64,000 nucleotides of DNA from Spizellomyces punctatus DAOM BR117 (GCF_000182565.1 NW_015971548.1:426047-490046), one strand, 5' to 3'; counted from the first letter of the stretch, positions 21,311 through 39,383 are shown. Numbers and translations: made by a program. The notes: generated by a model from the sequence alone, not told the origin.

Positions 21311-24300
21311 ATGTCAATCGTCTTTTACAAGTTCAAGTCCGCCAAGGATTATGATACATGCACTTTTGATGGGACCAACATATCGGTGTTTGACCTCAAG
21401 CGGGAGATCATGCAGGCGAAGAAATTGGGCAAAGGCACGGATTTCGATTTGATGATTTACAATGCTCAGACAAATGAGGGTGAGTTTCTGTCCTGCTGTT
21501 TTGGTGATGGATGGATCTAGTAGGAGAATGGTGTGAAGACTTGTTTTTTGTGGAAGATGGATCCTGGATTGGAAGAGTGGGGAAACCGGTGGGGTGTGGA
21601 GAGGTGTTTGGCGAAAAGGGACCCGTTGGAGTTTCTTTTTTTCTTAGATGCGGATTGCGCTTCCTTTCCGCTTGACTAGTTCGTCGTTTGTATTGTCTTG
21701 CGGTCGACTGTGTCGGCCGAGCGCTGTGCGTTTTTTCCCCATCTTACCCTATTTTGCTATGAATGAAAAAAAATGATAATAAAGAACAACAAAAAAAAAG
21801 ATTATAAAAAAAAAGAAAATGACATTGATTTTATTTATATCTGCCGCTTTGTTTTTCTTGAGAGAGGGAATGGAGTGTTGGGGGGAGAGTTCCTAGAATG
21901 TTGTACTTGGAGATGGGAGGATTGGTAGTTGTTGAGTAGCCTTGTTGCCTCCGCTGTATAGTTAAGTCGCGACATTATCTGTATATTGTCCGTGTTGACT
22001 GATCAATGCCGGATCCTCTCCGGTCCTTTCCTTCCTTTCTGCCTCTCTTCTACAGAATACAAGGATGACATGTACATGATTCCTCGAAACACTTCCGTAC
22101 TAGTCTCTCGTCATCCGGCATCTAAACCTGGCAAAGGCACCGCACAAAGGTATTTGACGACAGCTATGCCGACTGGAGCTATGTTGGCGGGCTCGTGGTC
22201 TCGAGGTGCTCCGCAAGCTGCTACCTCTTTGCCCAAGCATCACTCTTTGAACAATCGGCTTCCACAGTACGTCTCATTGCTTTGTTTATAATCAGCGGGA
22301 AGATGTGTCGACTTTGAGATTTTAATACAGTTTGTAATGTGTTTACCCAAAGGCAGCGACCGCCAACCTCGACGGATACTCCCGCAACTGAAATCACAGG
22401 AGAAACAGAAGAAGAACGTATCGCAAACATGTTCAAGTTGCAAACAGAACAATGGGCCGTTGCGCAGGATAAGATGGCTCAGTACGTAGATACTTATATC
22501 TAGATACCTTGCCGTTTTTTCAGCTTAATTAACAATAACATGCCTGTTTTTATTTTAGACAAAAGCCAATACCTCGTCAATATCACGGCGCCGGACGCGG
22601 TGGATGGCGTGGAGGCCATCATAACGGTGGTGATCGCAATCAGGCAGGCGGAGAGGGTGGTGGGTGGCAACAGAGGGAATATCCTCAGCGAGCACCACCA
22701 CCAGGATATATCTGTTATCGTTGTGGTCAAAAAGGTAAGAAGACTAACGACAGCAGAATATAATCCCTTGAAAAAGTATTCTGATGCCAATTCTTTTCGT
22801 TTCGCTAGGTCATTTCATCAATCAATGTCCCACGATCGGCGATAAAGACTTTGACCGACCGAAATTGAAGCGTACCACTGGTATTCCGAAGATTTTTCTA
22901 AAGGTTGTCGATGATAAGCAAGCTGCAGGAGGAGGAGTAATGGTTACTCAAAACGGGGAGTTGGTCGTAGCTCAACCGAACGAGTAAGAAAAAATGATCA
23001 AATAATACCAGTCAGGTACATAGTACTAACATATTCCTCAATGACAGGCAAGCCTGGGCGAACATGGCGGCTCGAACGCGGAATTATCTGGGTGCGGGGG
23101 ATGTACACGAAATGGCGCCTGTCCCTAGCGAACTGGCTTGTCCTCTTTGTACCAAGTTGCTACGGGATGCGGTGTTGATACCTTGTTGTGGAACCAGTTA
23201 TTGTGATGAATGTAAGTTCATATCCTTTATATCCGTAAAACTGACTAGTCAGTTTTGAACCGCTGTCTTACCAACTTTTTCTGTGAATGCCAGGTATACG
23301 CGCACACCTGCTAGACAACGAAGATCCGGAACAAAGACTCAAGTGTCCCAACTGCGGTTCAGATCAGTCTCCAGATAATTTGGTTCCCAATAAATCGCTG
23401 CGTCAAGCTGTTGAGCATCATATTCGGGATTTTGCCGCGAAGAAGGCTGGTGGTCCTCCGTCTCCGGTCCCTGCGAATGCTACTGCGGCATCTGTGAATG
23501 CCCAACCTGCTGAAGACGCGGCGTCTGCGACACCTACTGTCAATGGGACAGCATCTGCAGCTCCCCCAACACAAACAACTACAGTGGCACCACCATCCAC
23601 TGCCCCGATAGTACCCGCTATAAACAGACCGCCTACGACGGCGAAACCCTACAAAATTATCAAACCTACCAATGCTACGCCCGCAACTACCACTTCTAAC
23701 CCTACTCCACCCGTCCCCAATGCTGCGCCGATCGAGGTAGAATCGTCGGATCGGAAGCCAACGATAACACCAATACGGAAGATTTCCGACTCTAGCACTC
23801 CCACTGTATCCGCGCGACCGGGTCTCAAAAGAGGTCCGGATGAGGCTGGTGTGAATGGGGAGATGGAGGTACGTGACCCTGGTTAGGCAATCCTTGTATT
23901 AATATGGCGATTTAGCGTAATTCTTTCGTATGCAGGATCAGTACACCCCGGACGGAACTGACATGAACAACCGTCGAGTCCGTCGCGGCTCCCTCACACA
24001 TCGGTATCAAGACTTTGAAGAATACCCACCACACATGATGGTACCTGATTTTGATCCAAGATGGGGAGGGCCGGGCCCTATGATGCCTCCACCTCCTCCC
24101 TATGGAAGATTCTGGGATGGACCTCCACACATGTTTCCTCCGCCGCCACACCGACGGGGTGGGTACGGGATGCCTCCACCGGACATGTTTGGCGGACCGA
24201 TGGGGATGGGCATGGGTATGGGAATGGGAATGGAGATGGGTATGCCCCCCGTGGATGGATGGCGAGGTGAAATGGGTGGACGAGACTAGTAAGTTTTCTA

Positions 24301-24484
24301 TTTCCAGGATGCCGTTACCATGCGCAATTCTCTAGGTTCTAATTGTTTGAATTTGGCTATTCCCAGTCCTCGAGACCGTGGTTATTACCCCCCAGGCCCT
24401 GGATCGTCCGGTGGACGAATGGCAGTAAAGCGCCCACGAAATCAATCTGACGTTATCGATGTCACATCCAAGCATTCTAGTTAA
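21311..24484 (+). CDS. MPE1: Mpe1/RBBP6 homologue: DWNN domain, zinc knuckle and RING finger (mRNA 3'-end processing)
   Basis: Nine exons: join(21311..21479,22056..22266,22353..22481,22559..22734,22809..22983,23048..23211,23294..23868,23936..24288,24367..24484), 689 aa. Mpe1 is a subunit of the cleavage and polyadenylation factor and has a RING-type ubiquitin ligase fold. The ubiquitin-like DWNN domain occupies residues 1-76, beginning MSIVFYKFKSAKDYDTCTFD. A CCHC zinc knuckle (CYRCGQKGHFINQC, C222-C235) and a RING of the Mpe1/RBBP6 type (from CPLC at 318, with CCGTSYCDEC, to CPNC near 365) follow. The C-terminal third is Pro/Ala/Thr-rich, then Gly/Met/Pro-rich with GM repeats near 24200-24245, and ends in a basic stretch. 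The first intron (21480-22055, 576 nt) is unusually long for this window and lies inside the DWNN domain. Confidence 0.95.
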
Positions 24485-25592
24485 ATATCTGCATTATTGG
24501 GTTACATGCAAGGGGGGCGATCAACAGTCTGTCTGCTTTTGGCTGGAGAGGCAGATATATTGGACACATTTATATTGGGCTTATTTGTGCATTTCCTCTT
24601 CTCTAGCTTTTAATAATACATCATGGTATGCCTTCACGTACGGCAAGGTTATTTTGCACTGCTGGTGTAGTTTGCTTTTATTCTTCCGATTGAAGCATAA
24701 CATGGGCCGATGCGTGCGTGCTCCCGCCCGTAGCAGTAGCAGTCGAAATTGAGACAGGTGCACTCGGCAGTCTCAGAAAGTTTTAATTAGGCAAACTGCG
24801 TAAAGATATTCGTAACATCAAAGAATATATAAAGGTTTACAGGTTAAATGATCCCACATCCCATCATCACAACTCCATCCTACAAATCAGCATACTTTTC
24901 TCACTACGTTTACCCGCTAAATGAGCATGTCTGCTGTAGCTCACATAACCCTTGTAGCTGCATCTGGATAGTACCACTGTATCTAGAGGGGTGGATCATA
25001 TATTGCAGCATCTGAATTCTTTATCACCCAAGATTTCATGGTTGTGGTGGAGCCACAGATGCCAGTCCGAGGTGGTGCTGACATAATCCTTCCGACGTCC
25101 TCCAGCTGTCCTGCTTCTCCGGATTTTCACTGTTGCAGACAGACCTTCTTCCACATCCCCTGACGCCGGATCAGTCGCGTAAAGAGGGCATGTTCTTCAA
25201 GATCAAACCTCGGATGAAATGAATCCCTTATTTCCCCTGTGGCATGAAGGCATACGATGAATGAAAGCGTGGATATGATGGCCAAAAAGGACTTGATCAA
25301 CAATGGTAAAGTCCCTGATGCTCGATCAAATTGGTCGACATTGCTGAATCCTTTCCTTCAAACCCTCATTCAGCGCAGTCGCACCACATGATAAAGGGTG
25401 CTGCTACGATGGTCTACCAAGCCTTATCCACCACAAACAAAAAGCCACTCAGCGATAGGTGGAACACTTCACGTTGCCACTATTCCACGTAGCACTTAAA
25501 AAGCTGATATAACTTCTCGAAAAGCTGTCCCATCTCTTGTCTTCTCTCCATTTTCTCGATTTTCATCGATTATTTCCACAAAGAAAAAAAAA
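24485..25592. other. Intergenic stretch
   Basis: About 1.1 kb with only short chance frames. The last 60 bp before 25593 are T/C-rich then A-rich, which suits a leader for the small gene that follows. No RNA gene was recognised. Confidence 0.4.
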
Positions 25593-26041
25593 ATGATCCC
25601 TCTTGGCCGTTCAATTCCAAATATCACAGGCCCAACTGGCACTCCGTCCGGCGACAGCGCACAACTATCAAATCAGACGGCGCAGGAATATAATTTCCAG
25701 CGCCGTCGGTCTTCTTTGGATGTAAGCTTTTGTCACTTGTCGCTTCTTACCATCTTTTCCAGTCTAATGGATGTTATTTATCTGAGTAGGCCATTATGGG
25801 TCATCTAAAATACGTTGGTCAGTTTCCTGGCCGAGTCCTCCAAGATCTGTCCCAGCCTTTGTCGGCCGCTCCACGTCCAATAGGCCAAAACTTTCCTCCT
25901 CAGCTGAACTCTCAGACATCATTGACGTCGTTGGGAGGCTCAATGGCGGATTTGGGTGCCTCAACAAACACCCAGGCACCTGCTAATACGACTGGAGCCG
26001 GAAAGCTGGCCAATGCTGAAGCTTTTTTGTCGGGAGTCTGA
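25593..26041 (+). CDS. Small protein of unknown function, Ser/Pro/Gln-rich
   Basis: Join(25593..25721,25790..26041) encodes 126 aa, with a 68-nt phase-0 intron bearing GTAAGC and GAGTAG. Supporting evidence is the clean splice, an A-rich leader and steady codon use. The N-terminal part is Thr/Gly/Pro-rich. The middle (RRRSSLD, then MGHLKYVGQFPGRVLQDLSQ) could form a short helix, and RRRSS is a possible basophilic kinase site. The rest is Ala/Ser/Thr-rich and low in complexity. There is no signal peptide, membrane segment or known domain. It ends tail-to-tail with the E2 gene, 269 bp away. Confidence 0.6.
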
Positions 26042-26310
26042 AAGCTTACTCTTACGCAGTCTAAATAGGACATATTTAGTCGGAGAGCTAGGAATTCCCT
26101 CTTGTACGTAGGCTTGGGGTTATGTAAAAATGTTGTACATCTGGCCCCAAGCCTTCGCTTCGTGCCAATCTCCCCGTTAAATCACATTTGACTAGGTATA
26201 GTCCGCATGTGTAGTCCGCATGCAAAGTTATTGAGACACCAAACATGATAATCAATAAATGCTTTCCTAAACACTGCCAGACTACCAAAACCGCATATAA
26301 ATGTCTTATT

Positions 26311-27468
26311 TTACAATGGTATTTCCTCTGAGTCCCCAAACCACACGCTCATCCGCCGCATCACCAAAATTGCTAATAGGAAGAGGACCAGCCCCAACAG
26401 TTGATCAATCTGGCGTACTTGTTGTTGCAGCTGAGGAAGAGTATTGGGAATACCGGGCTGAGCCGCTCTTCGGTCAGCCAAACCTCTCGTCACTGCGCTA
26501 GGACGCCTGCGCATGCTCGTTGAGTTTTGTGAAGCTGAACTAGTCGATCCCGTAGCTGCAGGACTTGAATGCGAGGCTGCTTGTACCTGTGCCTGCGATC
26601 GTGCGGTAGCTAACTTTGTCTCCTGATCAGACGTCGGTGATCGTTCTGACGACTTCGGCAACTCGTCGACGCTGGCATGTGATTGGTTATCTTCCCCCGT
26701 ATTTGCACGATCTACTAGAGGTTCCTCTACCGTTTCCCTTGCTGATTCCGTCGACTGGGCCCCTGCAGCATTCTTTCCTGTATCCGCTGTAGTGAAGGAT
26801 ATATCGGGATCAGCTTGCAGCCGTTCACTGGGAGCATCGGCTTCATCCGGTAGAGCTTCCGAATTTTTCACGCCACATGATGGGCATATCCACTCCCTAC
26901 TTTTTGTCGCATACGCCTTGCGCTCCTCTTCCGTATAGTCCAACGCACCAATTGCTCCATCTCCTTTCGTGGGGAGAAAGGATATGAGAGCAACTAGTGC
27001 TGTCCGAACTCCCCATGCTGGACGCCAATACTCTGGATGATGGCCAGTAATTGAAAGACATATCTTTTTCCCGACCTCAAAGCGACCGTTTGGAGTTAGG
27101 AAAGAGATGTTTGGGGGCTGGATATTGCAAGGGATAAGCCATCACGTCTGCTAAACTCGGACATGTCCAGAATGCAGCATCTACCTTAAATGGATAGTCA
27201 GATGGGAAAATGAGCCTTCCATGAAACCTTCCACCTTCAAATCCTCCCTCAGCTGGACCGCGAATGGTGAAGTGCCTAAGCGGGGATATGAATCAAGAAT
27301 GCGTCAGTGGCTTCTTAGTCAGACATGAATTAAAAAGTCACACAATAACCATTCAAATAGATTTTCTTCTAGTGGGGCAGCCGTAAACTCCGGAGAAGGG
27401 TCGTTTCGCAGTTCAGCCAACTCCTTCATGAGGCGCTTGACTGCAGAACTTCGAGAGGTTGTCGCCAT
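26311..27468 (-). CDS. UBC6: Tail-anchored ubiquitin-conjugating enzyme E2 (Ubc6/UBE2J type)
   Basis: Complement join(26311..27117,27185..27275,27350..27468) encodes 338 aa. This E2 works in ER-associated degradation, accepting ubiquitin from E1 and working with Doa10/Hrd1-type ligases. The UBC fold covers residues 1-150. The diagnostic J-type features are present: HFTIRGP, GGRFHGRLIFPSDYPF, PPNISFLTPNGRF, and active-site Cys90 in GKKICLSIT. In place of the canonical HPN motif it has the Ubc6/UBE2J-style TPNGRF. A low-complexity Ser/Ala/Gln linker follows, then a single C-terminal membrane helix (LLGLVLFLLAILVM, about 310-323) with a short acidic lumenal tail. The 27350 donor is GTTATT, weaker than the others, but it restores the conserved Trp-His-Phe. 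Confidence 0.93.
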
Positions 27469-27706
27469 TATGCTCCCGTGCTTTGAGGTATATAACAGCG
27501 GAACAGTGCAAGGTGCAACGCTACTAGGTAGTGTCGTAGCGTACGAAGGTGTATCAGCAAGGCGAAGAAGACAGTATGGTAAACAAACCCGTAGGTAGAA
27601 GAGTGTGCTGTTGAACTGGATGGCGGGGTACGGAGCCTGGTAAGGAGGTTAATGTCAGACCACGTGACGCTTAGTTGCGTGACATCTTGCATCTTTAGTT
27701 TGCTGC

Positions 27707-29165
27707 ATGAACCATCACCATTTGCACCATCCAATGCACTTTTACCCTCGTATCCTAGTCAGATCTCATAAGGAGCGTTTTCTACAGATATACCCGTGGT
27801 CGATATGTCGACCTCCCACTGGAGTATCGCGTCTCCACAGTTCATGCACCGTCCAGCCAAACACTCCCTTTGTAGCCGCTGAGGACGTTCGACGAGCTCG
27901 CAAGCCATACAATTTTGGGCGCTATAATAAGCGCCGTGTAGCTTTCCGAGTGGCTTACATTGGATGGGACTACCATGGGTTTGCTCGCCAAAAGTTAACC
28001 ACACGCACCGTCGAAGAGCGAATCTTTGATGCATTACTCGAAACCAAACTCATCGATAGCACAAGAAATTGTCATTGGAGTAGGTCGGTGCGGTGGACAT
28101 TATGTTGTCGTAATGTATTTCATATGTGTTTCCTAAAGTACCCATGGAACCAGATCTGCGCGCACCGATACAGGAGTGAGCAGTGTGGGTTCTGTTGTAG
28201 CGCTAGATGTCCGCTCCCGACTTCCAGTTTCTCGAGGTAATGTGCCTTGGCAGACATCAAGACATGATGCGATCAATGCAGATGTGGAGCCCATTAATGA
28301 TCAATCATCGCATCTGGTAGCGGGAGAGCTACCGTATGTAATCATGCTCAACAAGGTGCTTCCATCAGATATCCGCATCCTGGCATGGGCACCAGTACCT
28401 CCTACATTTGACGCCAGATACGACTGCCTTCATCGCACATATAAATACCTGTTCGATCCGTCGGGACTTGACACTACTAAAATGCAGCGAGCAGCCTCGC
28501 AATTTGTCGGCGTCCATGATTTTCGCAATTTCTGCAAGTTTGCAAAGGGTAAGCCACTGGCGGCCTATCGACGAGCTATTGACCTGGTATCGGTCAATCG
28601 GCTAACGGATATAGAAGACCGCGCTTTCGAGAGCAACATCCTAGCAGGTCGGCTGTATTGCGTCACTATAAGGGCGCGTGCTTTTCTCTGGCATCAAATT
28701 CGCTGTATGATGACCATACTCTTCCTTATTGGACGTGGGTTGGAGGACGAATCCATTGTGGGTAAATTGTTAAATGTGGAACCCTCTGTAGGAAAACCAA
28801 TGTACGGATTGGCAGATGAGACATCGCTTATATTAGCGGACTGTGCATACAGTGACATTGCATGGTATGATGCCTCCGCATCTTCATTGGGGCCAGCTGG
28901 GAGTCTCGACAATATGTCACAAAGAAAATCTGCTGATGCATGGCTTCTCTCGCAGCTGAGACTGGAGGAACGAAAAGCGGCCTTAAAGGGATTTATGATA
29001 AGAAGCATGCTAGAAACAGTCGGCCATAGTATAGATACGAGCCTAATAGGCAGGGATGATTATTTAAGAGATGATAGAAGGTTCGGGGGAGGCATCAGCG
29101 CGTACACTAAAATCATGGAAAGAAAGCGGCTAGAGCCTATCGAAAGTCGAATGGCTATCAGATAA
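27707..29165 (+). CDS. DEG1: tRNA pseudouridine synthase Deg1/PUS3 (Psi38/39)
   Basis: Join(27707..28083,28154..29165) encodes 462 aa. Deg1/PUS3 converts uridine 38 and 39 in the tRNA anticodon stem-loop to pseudouridine. It belongs to the TruA family. The family motifs VAYIGWDYHGFA, TVEERIFDALLETKLI, GVSSVGSVVALDVRS, ASQFVGVHDFRNFCKF and RAFLWHQIRCMM appear in order. The catalytic Asp is D131 in RTD. The usual CGRTD motif reads SARTD in this model because the intron falls just before it; a shifted splice site could restore it but none in frame was seen. The first ~50 residues are basic with Arg/Ser and few acids, so partial mitochondrial targeting is possible. It is divergent from the E2 gene, sharing a 238-bp upstream region. 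Confidence 0.92.
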
Positions 29166-29402
29166 ACTATTCGTCAATATAAATAAAAGACATTACACGA
29201 AATGGTACATATGATACATCAAGCTCTATTTCAAGACATAACTATGAACAGGAATCAGCAAAACTATCGCAGTGTATTGTCCAACTATTGTGTTGTACAT
29301 CAGTATTTGTTGCTGTCAACGATATGTCGAAATCTTTGGAGGAGCAAGAGCGGCTTAATACGCCGCAGCCATCCTGTTCCGAACCCTGAGTCGAGGCGCT
29401 TT

Positions 29403-34619
<5,217 letters not shown>

Positions 34620-35330
34620 TGCAATTGCAGAGAGTGTGATCCTGGTCTTCAAGAGCGTAGTTTGGAAAGTGCCCATTAAACCATATTTGGCAGCATACGT
34701 AATCAAGAAGATGTCCAGGAGGATAGCCATTCCAACGCATCATCTTGTGGGGTACTGCTGCGTTACGGGGTACGTCTAATAAATGATGACACCTCGCTGA
34801 CGAGCCTAATGCTGTTTTTTCTTTGTGGATTCGTCACTATCAAATTACAGAGATTCTATGTATTCGTCGTGCACTTGAAGCAAATTTAAGAAACGAAGGT
34901 GGGAGCATTCTCTCAGTCTAACAGAAAATCGGGATCCCGCACTTGCATCCCGTCTACCTGAACTGTCCATGCCATCTACCGGTCACCTAGAAGTACGGAA
35001 TGGTGTTCTACATCGACCAATATTACGTCCCTCTGGGCGGCGTCTGGGTCGTGAGGAGTTCAGAGTTTACGCTTCTCAATTTCCTCTCTTCCCATCGTCG
35101 GTGATGGTCTACTGAGCTTGTACAGATACCTTTTAGTATAGCGGTTACAATCCAGGAAAGGTGTTAGTTTGATTTCCTTATGACTACTCTGGTCGTTAAG
35201 TTGATCCTGTTCATGACCTCCCAAGAATGTCACAAAACCATATCGGGCAATTTTACGTAAGCTAATTAGATGCCTTGAATTGCTCTGGTACAAGTCTCAC
35301 CCAGCTCACGACTGTCCTTTAACCGCAAAT
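34620..35330. promoter_or_regulatory. Divergent promoter region between the RecQ helicase and F-BAR genes
   Basis: About 700 bp between two start codons pointing away from each other. The minus frame continues upstream of 34619 to 34730 but is hydrophobic and unlike the rest, so I placed the start at 34619. No TATA box was recognised. Confidence 0.45.
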
Positions 35331-38277
35331 ATGTCCCGCTTTGTGGAAGCCTTTAGCGTGAGTTCATAGGCATGCTGCATGTGTCGGAGCGGTTCTTAAT
35401 GTACTCTCCTGCTTTCATGAACAGTTTGAAAAGCCCAAAGAATCGTTCGATATCGTTTTGAAACGGCTCAAGCGTGGTCAGGTATTGGACGATGAAGTTG
35501 CCAACTATTTCAAAGAGCGGTGAGACGTCGACTTTCAATCTCTCACTCATGTGGTTATGAGAGCCTCTCTAACTATGTGGGGTTAACAGAGCTATACTGG
35601 AGGAGAAATATGCTCATGACCTTATGAGATTATCCAAAAAGCATTCGTTGAGCGGAGACAAGGACTTTGTTGGGTGAGAAACTGGAGAGAAGATATTATC
35701 GCTTGACATGTCACTCAAGCTGAAGTTCTGTATAGCGCGTTCAGTGAAGTGTGGGATCAGCTTCTGGGAGCAACGAATGAGCTTGCCGGTCTTCACATGG
35801 TTTATGCTAAAGAAGTTGTGGAGACGCTTGAAAGACCTGTGCGCGGTAGAAGTCACACGGATACAGATTGGAGTAAACTAAAACAGGTAGAGGCCGTTTT
35901 GCACTGGTGACCGCGCCTTTTTCGCTAATGACCATGCCATCCATCGATGCAGTACGAAGCTGATTTCGGAAGAAGTACAAAGGATTATGATGAAAAAGTT
36001 ATAAAACATCTGAAGGTGAGCTCTGGCTCTGCGCCAAAACATATAGGCGTGATTTCTAACCTTGCGTAGGCAGTCGCCAAGGCAAAGAAGAAAAATGGTT
36101 CCGATAAACTTGGTGAGTGCATACATCAACGGGGAGCATCGGTGGACGATGCTGACGAATCGTATCCTACAGACAAGAAGGTAACCGATGCACTTGCTGC
36201 ACTGGAAGCAGCGAAGGATCAGTGGGTTCCACAGGCTATCCAATCATTCGAGGTAGGCCGCAGGACATCATCCGCCGCTGGTAAATTGTGTCCTTATGTC
36301 GGCTCTCTCTACTTTCCCCATCTTGTAGAGATTTCAACTCATGGATGAGGGCCGCCTCACCTTCTTGAAAGAGATCATTTCAAAATCGGCAGATCTTGAT
36401 GCAAGGCATGGTGGTGCACGAACTGCGGTGCGTAGTATGAACCTTGGCAATACCCACGAGCGCGGGCTGATTTTTCATATTGAAACTGTAAAGATTTCTG
36501 ATGGAATTCTCGCCTCCGCAATGTCATTTGATGTGGCGAACGACACCGCTAATTTTTGTTCGTTGAAAGGCAACAAAACTGGTGACGGTAGGGTCTTGCT
36601 GATCTATTGCACGCAAGCTGCCAGAAACGGTTTTTTTGACAGTAATCTCGCCATTTAGATGTCGGTTATCAGTATACAGTCAATGATGTCAGCAGTTCGA
36701 CGGCGTAAGGATGTGACTGTGGTTTTGACCAAGTAGACGTTGATGCTGATTATGTTTCGCTAGTACGTCACGCAAGAACTCGGTCGTAATTCCCCCAGAA
36801 CGCGCTTCGGTCGCTTCCAGTGCAATGGCGACAAGCCAGGTGAGCCTGGTTTCTTTCTATCCTGGCGTCAATGCTCGTTACAATAGTAATCGTCAAAGCA
36901 GAAACCCAACGTTGATGAGGAGGGTTACACAATTCCACCTCCACAACCAAATGTCCCGTGGGATGCGCCGGCCGCATCTGCTCTAGATGAGGAAGACGAC
37001 ACAAGCAGGTATGCAGTAGTGACTGGCACGGGCATTGACGGACAGGACTAACGACACTTTTCAGTGCGACAGGCAATCAGCGAATTAAGGTCGACATCCG
37101 GAAGGAAGCTATTGTAGAGAATCCCGATGAAGCGACCAGAATTTTGAGGCAATTTCAAGGCGCATTGCCTTCTACCATTAACCGTTCATCCAAGAGAATG
37201 TACATCCACTGTCATTTTTCGAAACCTGTACTGTACGTCATCTCATAGAGAATTCTCAGGTCTAGGCGTATGTCGCTGTCTGATGCTGGACAACAGACGC
37301 AGACAACACCAGGTTCGATGGAATCTGCTGATATGGTCCGAAAGCGCATGACAATACACATGGGACCATCGAATGGAATCCTTTTGGGTGGATCCGACGA
37401 GGTGCCTAGCCTACCCACCATGCCGACGCTGCAACCGACGAAAATTTCCAACTCAGCTCTGGCTTCTGGGAGTGTAACACCGGCTGCAAATACTTTACCC
37501 GTTCCTATCGCTGCATCCATGGTCGAGACGCTGAATGTTCTGATAAAAGGAAACGCCGTGGAAAGATTGTTACTGATGGGCGAAGTCTCTCTTTCACTGC
37601 CGAGGGCCACTGCTGATGTTGCGAGCAACAGCGGCAGCTTCGTGTTAGGAATTGAAAATTACGATCAATTAGCACAAGTGGTGCTGAACGAAACTTTTGC
37701 ACGAGTTACAGATCCTTCAAAACCCAACGAAGTCACCCTAGACCTTGGTGCGCTACGACAATCCGCGACCTCATTAGTACCTATTTTGAAATATCAAGTC
37801 CGGATTGATGATCCATCCGAATTCACTCCATTGTATGTGCATCCAGTATGGAAGTGCGATGCTACGCAAACGTCGCTTCTATTAGCGTATCAAAGGAATC
37901 CTTCCGTTCGCTCTAATATTCCGCTATCGGATGTTTCCTTCCTGGTTCATGTTGAGGGTGGTGGGGAGATTGGACAAGTTCAGATGAAACCTACTGGACT
38001 GTGGAATTCTGACCGTAAAGCCATATTATGGAAAGTAGGAAGCATTGAGGGTACTGTCGATAACGATACCGCCACCCCTGAACCGAGCAAGATTCTTGCC
38101 CGCCTCGAAACGACAGAACCTTGTCAACCAGGAACAGTAATTGTTCGCTTCACGAGCAATTCGCGCCTTCTTTCCGCGTGCAATTTGACCGTCGTCTCAA
38201 AAGACAGTGCGCAACCTGTTGTGGAGTTGAAGGACATATCGCGATCTGTCGTTGCTGGGAAGTACGGAGCCGCATGA
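35331..38277 (+). CDS. SYP1: Syp1/FCHo-type endocytic adaptor: F-BAR domain and C-terminal mu-homology domain
   Basis: Multi-exon, starting ATG 35331 (MSRFVEAFS, then GTGAGT donor) and ending 38277. Syp1/FCHo proteins bind and bend the plasma membrane at nascent endocytic sites and recruit cargo and Ede1. The F-BAR half is seen across exons: FEKPKESFDIVLKRLKRGQ, then AILEEKYAHDLMRLSKKHS, FSEVWDQLLGATNELAGLH, YEADFGRSTKDYDEKVIKHL, AVAKAKKKNGSDKL, and FQLMDEGRLTFLKEI (about 36330). A Pro/Thr/Ser-rich middle follows. The last large exon (37270 on) carries the muniscin mu-homology domain: NVLIKGNAVERLLLMGEVSL, VHPVWKCDATQTSLLLAY, and a C-terminal CNLTVVSKDS strand. Intron boundaries between 35350 and 37250 were only partly resolved. 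Gene length fits the family (about 700-800 aa). Confidence 0.88.
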
Positions 38278-38612
38278 CCCCAGATGGGTTAAGCTTTTGG
38301 CATGAAAATTATTATTTCCATCACTTAAAGATTGTATATGTAGACATTGTCATTTACTGAAGCTGCATCAATATTATCATTTCCACAGACAGTACTAGAT
38401 TTTAAAGTGCAATTGATCCTAGTTTCAAGTAACCAGTTGCAAGTAACGTTATTTCTATTTGTCATACCGTTTCGTCAGGATGACTACCATGGGGTGCGCG
38501 ACCATTACTCACTCATATAAAGAGAAAGTTTCCAGTTTCCCCCTCCGATTCTTTTCAGCTCAACATCCATTTCTTTTGTCTTCACAAATCATATCCTCGT
38601 ATTTTTCGAAAA
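38278..38612. promoter_or_regulatory. Intergenic region before the Rtc3-like gene
   Basis: This is 335 bp between two plus-strand genes. A CATATAAAG element near 38514-38522, about 90 bp upstream of the start codon, is a fair TATA candidate, followed by a pyrimidine-rich leader. Confidence 0.45.
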
Positions 38613-39142
38613 ATGAAACCTAGGGGCAACGAATCCTCGAATCTGCTCCATCGTGTTATTTGGACCGACAAGGATCCCAACCATCGGCCAGCGCTCGAAT
38701 TCTTTGTGTTCGTGGAACCTGGAATGGTCGAAAAATGGCGCAATGATAAAAGTGTCCCTCTCGTCGATGTCCTGACTAGTACGTAAACTGCTAATCCCGC
38801 TCAGGCCAAAGTTTACTCAAGCTGACGATCCCATTCTCTACAATGTGTACAGGGTGGCAAATCTGGGAAGTTCCTAATGGAGGTCATACGGGTCGCGCAA
38901 TGACACCCTCTCGTCAAACACTTATTAATGTGTTTGGCACCACCAATGAAACTGAGATTATCCAGTGTATTTTGAGCGAGGGCAAAATCCTGCTTCCTCA
39001 CGCCGCGCACCACACCGAGAAGCTTTCTCTGGGGCGTAATAGGGGAGCACCCATCAATGAGACGAGGGGAGAGTACTCGGGAAGGTGTGCGAATAAGCAT
39101 TTCAATCAATGGGTTGGGTGGAGGGCGTCGGTTCATCAGTGA
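38613..39142 (+). CDS. SBDS-domain protein, Rtc3-like
   Basis: Join(38613..38778,38853..39142) encodes 151 aa. The sequence matches the N-terminal SBDS fold on its own (yeast Rtc3/YHR087W type), a small protein with a proposed role in RNA metabolism. Visible landmarks are LEFFVFVEPGMVEKWRND, VDVL, FEVP-like WEVPNGGHTGRA, LINVFGTTNETEIIQCILSEGK, and a short Arg/Asn/Gly tail with NETRGEY. Full SBDS proteins are about 250 aa, so this is the single-domain form. The end of the tail is less certain: a GTGTGCG donor-like site after GEYSGR could start another intron. It lies tail-to-tail with the HD-domain gene. Confidence 0.8.
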
Positions 39143-39383
39143 CGTTTTGGATCAGACTGAGACATTGGGTGATGTATCTGCACGCATTTTGTACATAGCC
39201 CTGTATATACGCGAAGTATTCGCTAGCTCCTTGCAGATACATTCACAAAACATGCTGTGACATAAAAAAAATCTATCGTGATATATTTGCTGCATACAAA
39301 AGGTTGACAGCAATAGCGTCAGATATGTATAAATGTAAATCTTCTTCTGAATTGATGATAGGCGCCTCAGAATCCACTCATTT

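Noticed and set aside
22221-22790. Minus frames across Mpe1 exons 3 and 4
   Set aside because: Antisense to exons whose splicing rebuilds the conserved Mpe1 sequence.
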